In this document: positions 6,584-12,752 of the stretch, in pieces | Numbering within the stretch: the first letter of the stretch is position 1 | Layout: every line of letters starts with the position of its first letter | Source: Myxococcota bacterium | GTDB lineage: Bacteria > Myxococcota > Polyangia > GCA-2747355 > JAKLHH01 | Length of the DNA stretch: 12,752 nucleotides | Assembly: GCA_022710245.1 (NCBI GenBank) | Contig: JAKLHH010000087.1 | Location: 1-12,752, forward strand | Reading direction: 5' to 3' | Translations under genes and position numbers: made by a program | Notes under the pieces: model-generated | Seen by the model: the letters and a program-made list of their open reading frames with translations, nothing else | The model's database searches: none | Told to the model about the DNA's origin: nothing

Positions 6584-6989
6584 GCTGCTGCTGCGCAAGG
6601 CGCTCCTCGTGCGCGACCGGCTCGCGAAGCTCCGCGGCGCGCTCCCTGCCGACGCGGAGGAGGTGAGCCGCGACGAGCGGCTCGAGGCCTTTCTCTCCTT
6701 CAACCTCTTCCTGCTCGTGCAGGACCTCGTCGATCTCGCGGCGCACCTGGTGGCGGCGCGCGGTCTCGGGGTGCCCGCCTCACAGCGCGAGCTCTTCCGC
6801 GTCCTCGAGCGCGCGGGGCTGATCAGCGCCGAGTCGGCGCGCGCGATGGGAGCGCTCGCGTCGCTCCGCAACCGCATCGCGCACAGCTACGGCGAGCTTG
6901 ACCCGGTCCGCATGGTGCGCGAGGCGCCGATCGGGCTCGGGCACGCCGAGCGCTTCCTCGCCGAGATCACGGCCCTTCTCGACGGCTAG
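6576..6989 (+). CDS. hepT: HepT-like ribonuclease toxin (HEPN, DUF86)
   Basis: The 137-residue, mostly helical protein contains the HEPN nuclease motif Rx4HxY: Arg98, His103 and Tyr105 in LRNRIAHSY. Tyr105 would be the residue modified by MntA. HepT toxins are RNases that act as dimers and stop growth when not adenylylated by their partner. The ATG at 6576 follows GAGGAG (6564-6569) with 6 bases between. It overlaps the 3' end of mntA in another frame, so the pair is translationally coupled with the antitoxin first. The family and motif are clear from the sequence; activity as a toxin is inferred from the family. It may serve as a stabilising module or a phage-defence element. There is no sign of a larger defence island in the window. 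Confidence 0.87.
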   Translation: MGELLLRKALLVRDRLAKLRGALPADAEEVSRDERLEAFLSFNLFLLVQDLVDLAAHLVAARGLGVPASQRELFRVLERAGLISAESARAMGALASLRNRIAHSYGELDPVRMVREAPIGLGHAERFLAEITALLDG

Positions 6990-6995
6990 CGTCAG

Positions 6996-7095
6996 AATTT
7001 GCCCTTCATCGCGGAGCCTCCGCAGGAGGCGAGCAGGGCGAATTGCGGCGGTCTCATCCCGGAGCGGCCGGAGGCCGCGAGGACCCGCAATTCGC
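6996..7095 (+). repeat. Two adjacent palindromic repeat elements with covarying stems
   Basis: Element A: outer arms AATTTGCCC (6996-7004) and GGGCGAATT (7036-7044) pair except for one T-G wobble. They enclose the hairpin GCCTCC-GCA-GGAGGC (7016-7030). Element B: perfect 11-bp outer arms, GCGAATTGCGG (7038-7048) and CCGCAATTCGC (7085-7095), enclose GCGGCC-GGA-GGCCGC (7064-7078). A and B share TCATC, CGGAGC and GCGAG at the same spacing. Their stems differ at two base pairs, and both arms change together. GCGAATT (7038-7044) belongs to both elements. The pair fills most of the hepT-xdhB gap and could fold in RNA as a transcription barrier or terminator. Confidence 0.75.
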
Positions 7096-7169
7096 GGCCA
7101 CACCGAGGCAGGCACTCGTCGCCCTGACCGAGGACGCGGTACTATCGGGGGCGCATCGAGGAGGCACAC

Positions 7170-9515
7170 GTGATCGGCAGCAGCCAGCAGCGGGCCGACG
7201 CCCGCGCCAAGATGGAGGGGACGCTCCGCTACACGGCGGACCTCGTCTACCCGGGGATGCTCCACGGCGTCATCGTCCGCGCCCCGCTCGCGCACGGGCG
7301 GCTGCGCGCGATCCGCAAGGGGCCCGGCGTCGACTGGTCGCGCGTCACCTTCGCCACGGCGGCCGACATCCCGGGGAGCCGCTTCTGCCACATGATCGCG
7401 GACGACCTGCCCTTCCTCGCCTGGGACGAGGTCCTCTACAAGGGCGAGCCGGTCGCGCTCTGCGCCGCGCCCACCCTCGAGGAGGCGGAGGCCGCGCGGC
7501 GGGCGGTGGTCGTCGAGATGGAGCCGCTCCCCGCGCTCCTCACCCTCGAGGAGCAGGTCGCGCTGCACCGCGCCGGCCGGCGCGGCGAGCTCCACGAGCT
7601 CGCGCGCTGGACCATCAACCGCGGCGACGCGGCGGCGGCCCTCGACGGCGCCGAGGTGGTGCTCGAGGCCTGCTACACCACGCCGCACCAGGAGCAGGCC
7701 TACCTGGAGACCAACGCGGTCATCGCCATCCCCGAGGAGGGCGGGCGCCTGCGCGTGGAGGGCTCGATCCAGTGCCCCTACTACGTGGCGCCGGCGGTGG
7801 CGGGCATGCTCGGCACCGACCTCGAGCACCTGCACGTGGTCGCGCTGCCGATGGGCGGCGCCTTCGGCGGCAAGGAGGACTTCCCCAGCCAGCTCGCCGG
7901 GCAGGCCGCGCTCCTCGCGCGCCTCGCCGGGCGGCCGGTGCGGATGGTCCTGCAGCGCGCCGAGGACATCGCCTTCACCACCAAGCGGCACCCCTCGTGG
8001 GTGCGCGTGCGCGCCGGCGCGGGGCGGGACGGCAGGCTCGCCGGCCTCGAGGTGGAGATCCTCTTCGACGGCGGCGCCTACGTGACGATGAGCCCGGTCG
8101 TGCTCTCGCGCGGGGCGATCCACGCGCCCGGGCCCTACGCCTGGCCCGCCGCGCGGGTGGAGGCCGTCGCCTACCGCAGCCACACGCCGCCGAACGGCGC
8201 CTTCCGCGGCTTCGGCGTGCCGCAGACGATCTTCGCCATCGAGTCGCACCTGGACCAGCTCGCGAGGGCCTGCGGGATGGAGCCGCACGCCTTCCGCCTG
8301 CTGAACCGGCTGCAGCTCGGCAGCGTCACCGCCACCTCGCAGACGCTGAAGAGCAGCGTGGCGACGCGCGAGGTGCTGCAGGACGCGCTCCACGCGAGCG
8401 GCTTCGAGGCCAAGTGGCGGCGCACCGTGCCGGGCTGGGAGGCCAGCGAGGCGAGCGCGCAGGCGAGCACGCCTCGCGATCGCGGCCCCGCTCGCGGCGT
8501 GGGGATGGCGTTCTTCTGGCACGGTGGCGGCTTCACCGGCGCGGGCGAGCGGCGGATCGCGGCGCGCGCGGCGGTGGACCTCGCGTCCGACGGCCTCGCG
8601 CACGTGCGGGTCTCCTCGACGGAGATGGGGCAGGGCTCGCACACGGTGCTGCCGCAGATCGCCGCCGAGGAGCTCGGGCTCACCCCCGAGCAGGTCGTCT
8701 GCGATCGCGTGGACACCGCGCTCGTCCCCAACAGCGGGCCGACGGTGGCCTCGCGGACCACGATGATCGTGGGGAGCGTGGTCGCGGCCAGCGCCCGCGC
8801 GGCCCGCGAGCGGCTGCTCGGCTGGGTGGCGAAGAAGCACCAGGTGGCGCGGGAGGAGCTGCGCCTCGAGGGCGGCGTGGTCCGCGCCGGCGGCCGCGAG
8901 GTGGGGTCGTTCACGGCGCTGGTCCGCGAGGCGCTCGCCGAGGCGGGCGAGCCGCGCTGGGTCTTCGAGGAGCAGTACCGGCTCCCGCCCGAGCTGCAGT
9001 GGGACGAGCCGACCCACGTGGGTGACGCCTACGCGGCCTACGCCTGGGGCTGCACCGTGGTCGAGGTGGAGGTCGACCGCGACACCCTCGAGCTCCGCGT
9101 CCCGCGCGTCTGGATCACCGTCGACATCGGCCGCGCGGTGAACCCGGCGATGGCGCAGGGCCAGGTCGAGGGGGGCACCCTGCAGGCGCTCGGCTACGCG
9201 CTCTCCGAGGAGGTCGGCGTGCGCCCCGACGGCGGGCTCCTCCGCGATCGCTTCCAGACCTATATCCTGCCCACCACCATGGACGCCCCGCGGATCGAGG
9301 CGCGCCTCCTCGAGGTGCCCTTCGCCGGCGGGCCGGGCGGGGCCAAGGGCCTCGGCGAGCTGCCCATGCACGGCGCCGCGCCGGCGCTCGCCAACGCGCT
9401 CGAGCACGCGCTCGGGGTGCGCCTGCGGGACCTGCCGCTCTCCCCCGAGCGGCTGGAGCGAGCGCTGCGCGCGGCGGGCGAAGCGGCCAAGCCCCGCGAA
9501 GGAGGAGATCGATGA
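7170..9515 (+). CDS. xdhB: Xanthine dehydrogenase-type molybdopterin-binding subunit
   Basis: This 781-residue large subunit of a molybdenum hydroxylase would hydroxylate a purine or similar heterocycle or aldehyde at the Mo cofactor. The N-terminal domain (about 8-125) includes GTLRYTADL. Cofactor and active-site motifs follow: MGGAFGGKE (228-236), AFRGFG (344-349), GQGSHTVLPQIAAEELG after residue 480, and the catalytic base Glu730 in GGAKGLGE. Glu236 and Arg314 (LSRG) correspond by motif to bovine XDH Glu802 and Arg880, residues that bind the purine ring and are replaced in aldehyde oxidases. Phe348 corresponds to Phe914. This favours a xanthine or hypoxanthine substrate. GTG 7170 follows GAGGAGG (7158-7164) at 5 bases. 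The stop codon overlaps the start of the iron-sulfur/FAD subunit. No xdhC cofactor-insertion gene is in the window. Confidence 0.92.
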   Translation: MIGSSQQRADARAKMEGTLRYTADLVYPGMLHGVIVRAPLAHGRLRAIRKGPGVDWSRVTFATAADIPGSRFCHMIADDLPFLAWDEVLYKGEPVALCAAPTLEEAEAARRAVVVEMEPLPALLTLEEQVALHRAGRRGELHELARWTINRGDAAAALDGAEVVLEACYTTPHQEQAYLETNAVIAIPEEGGRLRVEGSIQCPYYVAPAVAGMLGTDLEHLHVVALPMGGAFGGKEDFPSQLAGQAALLARLAGRPVRMVLQRAEDIAFTTKRHPSWVRVRAGAGRDGRLAGLEVEILFDGGAYVTMSPVVLSRGAIHAPGPYAWPAARVEAVAYRSHTPPNGAFRGFGVPQTIFAIESHLDQLARACGMEPHAFRLLNRLQLGSVTATSQTLKSSVATREVLQDALHASGFEAKWRRTVPGWEASEASAQASTPRDRGPARGVGMAFFWHGGGFTGAGERRIAARAAVDLASDGLAHVRVSSTEMGQGSHTVLPQIAAEELGLTPEQVVCDRVDTALVPNSGPTVASRTTMIVGSVVAASARAARERLLGWVAKKHQVAREELRLEGGVVRAGGREVGSFTALVREALAEAGEPRWVFEEQYRLPPELQWDEPTHVGDAYAAYAWGCTVVEVEVDRDTLELRVPRVWITVDIGRAVNPAMAQGQVEGGTLQALGYALSEEVGVRPDGGLLRDRFQTYILPTTMDAPRIEARLLEVPFAGGPGGAKGLGELPMHGAAPALANALEHALGVRLRDLPLSPERLERALRAAGEAAKPREGGDR

Positions 9516-10906
9516 GCGAGCTCACCCGCAGCTGGATCGTCAACGGCGAGCCGCGCAGCGTGCGCTTCGCCCCGCTCGCGCGCCTCCTCGACGTGCTCCG
9601 CGAGGAGCTCGGCCTCACCAGCCTGAAGGAGGGCTGCGGCGAGGGCGAGTGCGGCGCCTGCACGGTGATCATCGACGGCGAGCCCCGCCTCGCCTGCCTG
9701 ACCGCCGCGGCGCAGCTCGAGGACGGCGCCACCCTCCTCACCGCCGAGGGGCTCGGCCGCGAGCCGCTCGGGCGCGCGCTGCAGGAGTCCTTCGCCGAGG
9801 GCGGCGCGGTGCAGTGTGGCTACTGCACGCCCGGCGTCCTCCTCGGCGCCTACGCGCTCCTCGGCGAGGAGCCGCAGCCGGGCGAGGAGCGGATCCGTGG
9901 CGCGCTCGCCGGGCACCTCTGCCGCTGCACGGGCTACAGCAAGATCGTCGAGGCGGTCGAGGCCGCCGGGAGGCGCAACTGGAGCGGCGCCGCACAGGTT
10001 GGGCGGTCGTGCGGAGCTGCCGCGACCAACAATCAGAGAGGCGACGCGGGCACTGCACCGAGCTTCCTCGCCCCCGGACGTCTCGAGGAGGCGCTCGCGC
10101 TCCTCGCCGAGGCCGCCGCCACCGCGGCGCCCCTCGAGATCCTCGCCGGCGGCACTGACCTCTGGCCGAAGTGGCTCGCCAGCGGCGCGCCCCGGCCGGC
10201 GCGCGTGCTCAGCCTGCACCGCCTCGCCGAGCTGCGGCAGATCCAGCTCGAGGGAGGCTGGCTCCGCCTCGGCGCCGCCTGCACCCACAGCGCGCTCCGT
10301 CGCTCGCCCGAGGTGCTGCGCGCCAGCCCCTCGCTCGCCGAGGCCGCGGCCACCATCGGCGCGGTGCAGATCCAGAACCAGGGCACGCTCGGCGGCAACC
10401 TGATCAACGCGAGCCCCGCCGCGGACCTGCCGCCGCCGCTCGTCGCCGCGGGCGCCGAGGTGGAGCTCGCCTCGACGGCGGGCGCGCGCCGCCTGCCGCT
10501 CGCCGAGCTCTACACCGGGTACCGCCAGCTCGCGCGGCGCCCCGAGGAGCTCCTCACTGCGGTGTGGGTCCCGGCGCTCCCCGCGGGTGGACGGGAGGCG
10601 TTCCGCAAGGTGGGGACGCGGCGCGCGCAGGCGATCGCCAAGGTGAGCGCCGCCTGCCGCCTGCGGCTCGACGAGGGCGGCCGCGTGGCCGAGGCGGGGC
10701 TGGCGCTCGGCAGCGTGGCCGCCACCGTGGTGCGCCTCCCGGCGCTGGAGCGCTGGCTGATCGGCCGCGCCCTCGGCGAGGAGACCGCGGCCGAGGCCGA
10801 GGCGCAAGCGCGCGAGGCGGTCACGCCGATCGACGACCTGCGCTCGACCGCCGACTACCGCCGCCATGTGGTCGGCCGCCTGGTCCACGGGTTTCTGCTC
10901 GGTTGA
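9512..10906 (+). CDS. xdhA: Xanthine dehydrogenase-type small subunit, [2Fe-2S] and FAD domains fused
   Basis: This 464-residue partner of the molybdopterin subunit carries electrons from Mo through two [2Fe-2S] clusters to FAD. The plant-type ferredoxin cluster uses Cys42, Cys47, Cys50 and Cys62. The second cluster uses Cys102, Cys105, Cys137 and Cys139 (CGYC and CRC). The FAD domain begins after about residue 183, with LAGGTDLW at 211-217 and TLGGNLINASPAAD at 292-305, and the C-terminal domain of the FAD part closes the protein. The two-domain fusion and length resemble the small subunit of Rhodobacter-type XDH. The ATG overlaps the xdhB stop codon, and AAGGAGG (9499-9505) lies 6 bases upstream. 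The interdomain linker, residues 157-172, is encoded by a copy of a 48-bp repeat that also occurs twice in the non-coding DNA just downstream of the gene. Confidence 0.93.
   Translation: MSELTRSWIVNGEPRSVRFAPLARLLDVLREELGLTSLKEGCGEGECGACTVIIDGEPRLACLTAAAQLEDGATLLTAEGLGREPLGRALQESFAEGGAVQCGYCTPGVLLGAYALLGEEPQPGEERIRGALAGHLCRCTGYSKIVEAVEAAGRRNWSGAAQVGRSCGAAATNNQRGDAGTAPSFLAPGRLEEALALLAEAAATAAPLEILAGGTDLWPKWLASGAPRPARVLSLHRLAELRQIQLEGGWLRLGAACTHSALRRSPEVLRASPSLAEAAATIGAVQIQNQGTLGGNLINASPAADLPPPLVAAGAEVELASTAGARRLPLAELYTGYRQLARRPEELLTAVWVPALPAGGREAFRKVGTRRAQAIAKVSAACRLRLDEGGRVAEAGLALGSVAATVVRLPALERWLIGRALGEETAAEAEAQAREAVTPIDDLRSTADYRRHVVGRLVHGFLLG
9980..10027 (+). repeat. In-frame copy of a 48-bp dispersed repeat in the xdhA linker
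   Basis: Exactly 48 bases (16 codons, Trp157 to Thr172) match the reverse complement of 10990-11037 at 42 of 48 positions with no gaps. Similarity continues weakly on both sides (AACT before, ACAA after). The copy includes the palindrome GCGGCGCCGC (9984-9993) and AGCTGCCGCGACC (10015-10027). It falls between the iron-sulfur and FAD domains, where added residues should be tolerated. Confidence 0.85.
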
Positions 10907-10933
10907 CGCACCTCCGTTGATCCGCGGGCCCCG

Positions 10934-10953
10934 CGCGTGGCGCCGGCCACGCG
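10934..10953 (+). terminator. GC-rich hairpin after xdhA, possible terminator without a T-tract
   Basis: An 8-bp stem (CGCGTGGC and GCCACGCG) closes a GCCG loop, starting 27 bases after the xdhA stop codon. No run of T follows, so it would be an imperfect intrinsic terminator, or simply an mRNA-end-stabilising structure. Confidence 0.35.
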
Positions 10954-10989
10954 GCTGGCGCGGGCACCACTTCCAGGCCACGATTTGTG

Positions 10990-11094
10990 GGTCGCGGCAG
11001 CTGCCCACCACCGCCCGACGTGTGGGGCGCCGCTCCAAGTTCTTGGTCGTGGCCGCTGCCGTCACCGCCCTCTCCGGTGCAGCGCGCCGCTCCA
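10990..11094 (-). repeat. Two tandem copies of the 48-bp dispersed repeat, opposite in orientation to the xdhA copy
   Basis: Copy 1 (10990-11037) is the near match to the xdhA linker copy, 42 of 48 on the opposite strand. Copy 2 (11045-11094, 50 bases) is more diverged. Against copy 1 it matches 14 of the first 16 bases, then the 8-base block CACCGCCC, then the last 10 bases, CGCCGCTCCA; the segment before those last 10 bases differs in length. The copies are joined by the small palindrome CCAAGTTCTTGG (11035-11046). Both contain short palindromes, as in REP- or MITE-like elements. Confidence 0.75.
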
Positions 11095-11187
11095 GTCAGG
11101 GTGGAGGTGCCCGGGAATGCTCCTCCACGGGGCCGGGTTCCTGAAGCGAGCCGCAGCGCTCGTCCCGCAGCCACCTCGGCGGGTCGA

Positions 11188-11207
11188 GCGCGAGGTCGCC
11201 CTCGCGC
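11188..11207 (+). other. Hairpin in the probable htrA leader
   Basis: A perfect 8-bp stem, GCGCGAGG and CCTCGCGC, encloses a TCGC loop 49 bases before the htrA start. It could act as a leader structure or as the distal end of upstream transcription. The position is clear; the role is unknown. Confidence 0.4.
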
Positions 11208-11256
11208 GACCGGCTGGCCCGCAGCAAGAACCCTCAGGGGAAAGGGAGTGTGATCC

Positions 11257-12726
<1,470 letters not shown>

Positions 12727-12752
12727 GCCGTGTGGGGTGTCCCTGAGGTCTG

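Larger units (their letters stand above)
10907..11256. other. 350-base intergenic region between xdhA and htrA
   Basis: I see no gene in this stretch. It holds, in order, a terminator-like hairpin (10934-10953), two tandem inverted-orientation copies of the 48-bp repeat (10990-11094), a hairpin with arms GTGGAGG (11101-11107) and CCTCCAC (11122-11128), a second hairpin (11188-11207) and the htrA ribosome binding site. No convincing htrA promoter could be picked out. Confidence 0.6.

Noticed and set aside
7140..7145. TACTAT as a -10 box for the xdhBA operon
   Set aside because: The hexamer is good, but no -35-like sequence lies 16-18 bases upstream, so it is too weak to list as a promoter.
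6780..9407. 875-codon minus-strand open frame opposite hepT and xdhB
   Set aside because: The plus strand encodes full-length proteins with all catalytic motifs. The minus-strand product is low-complexity and has no recognisable motif, so it is a GC-driven shadow.
9260..11065. 601-codon minus-strand open frame covering xdhA and part of the downstream gap
   Set aside because: It mainly shadows xdhA. Its first residues resemble a frame translated from the xdhA linker only because of the inverted 48-bp repeat, which is reported as such.

Overview
The window is very GC-rich bacterial DNA, with third codon positions almost always G or C. It probably comes from a member of the Myxococcota: the first, left-truncated gene encodes a matrixin-type zinc metalloprotease ending in a MYXO-CTERM-like sorting signal (Gly-Cys, hydrophobic helix, terminal Arg cluster). 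That signal is typical of myxobacterial surface proteins. No taxonomic marker gene is present.

Layout, left to right. (1) 2-658: the 3' part of the metalloprotease. (2) 719-5175: a tightly packed plus-strand cluster, eutB-eutC-eutL followed by a family III (CaiB/BaiF) CoA-transferase. Both the eutB/eutC and the eutL/CoA-transferase junctions are ATGA overlaps. EutBC is the adenosylcobalamin-dependent ethanolamine ammonia-lyase and EutL is a trimeric microcompartment shell protein. The reactivase, aldehyde dehydrogenase, phosphotransacetylase and all other shell genes of a normal eut locus are absent here. (3) 5191-6072, minus strand: a nitrilase-superfamily carbon-nitrogen hydrolase, convergent with the CoA-transferase. 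(4) 6182-6989: a MntA/HepT-type toxin-antitoxin pair with an 8-base overlap. (5) 7170-10906: a two-gene xanthine dehydrogenase-type operon, with the molybdopterin subunit first and the [2Fe-2S]/FAD subunit second. (6) 11257-12726: a DegP/HtrA-family periplasmic serine protease with two PDZ domains.

The least expected content is a set of short palindromic repeats. A roughly 48-bp repeat lies in frame in the linker between the iron-sulfur and FAD domains of the XDH small subunit. Two more copies lie in the opposite orientation, in tandem, in the 350-bp gap after that gene. A 22-bp sequence matching only the two ends of the same repeat sits at the eutC stop codon. A second type forms two adjacent hairpins at 6996-7095 whose stems differ by compensatory changes. 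A hairpin of similar shape occurs twice inside a 48-bp direct repeat that encodes part of an extended EutC N-terminus. Short palindromic elements therefore seem to have spread in this genome, including into coding sequence at tolerant domain boundaries.

Metabolically, the window combines ethanolamine breakdown (acetaldehyde plus ammonia), a possible acyl-CoA handling step, an amide- or nitrile-type hydrolase and a purine-type molybdenum hydroxylase. This suggests scavenging of nitrogen and carbon from lipid head groups and nucleobases, which would suit a predatory or saprophytic lifestyle. That is inference from gene content. Promoters placed so close to the starts of eutB and mntA that the transcripts would be leaderless are a further feature.
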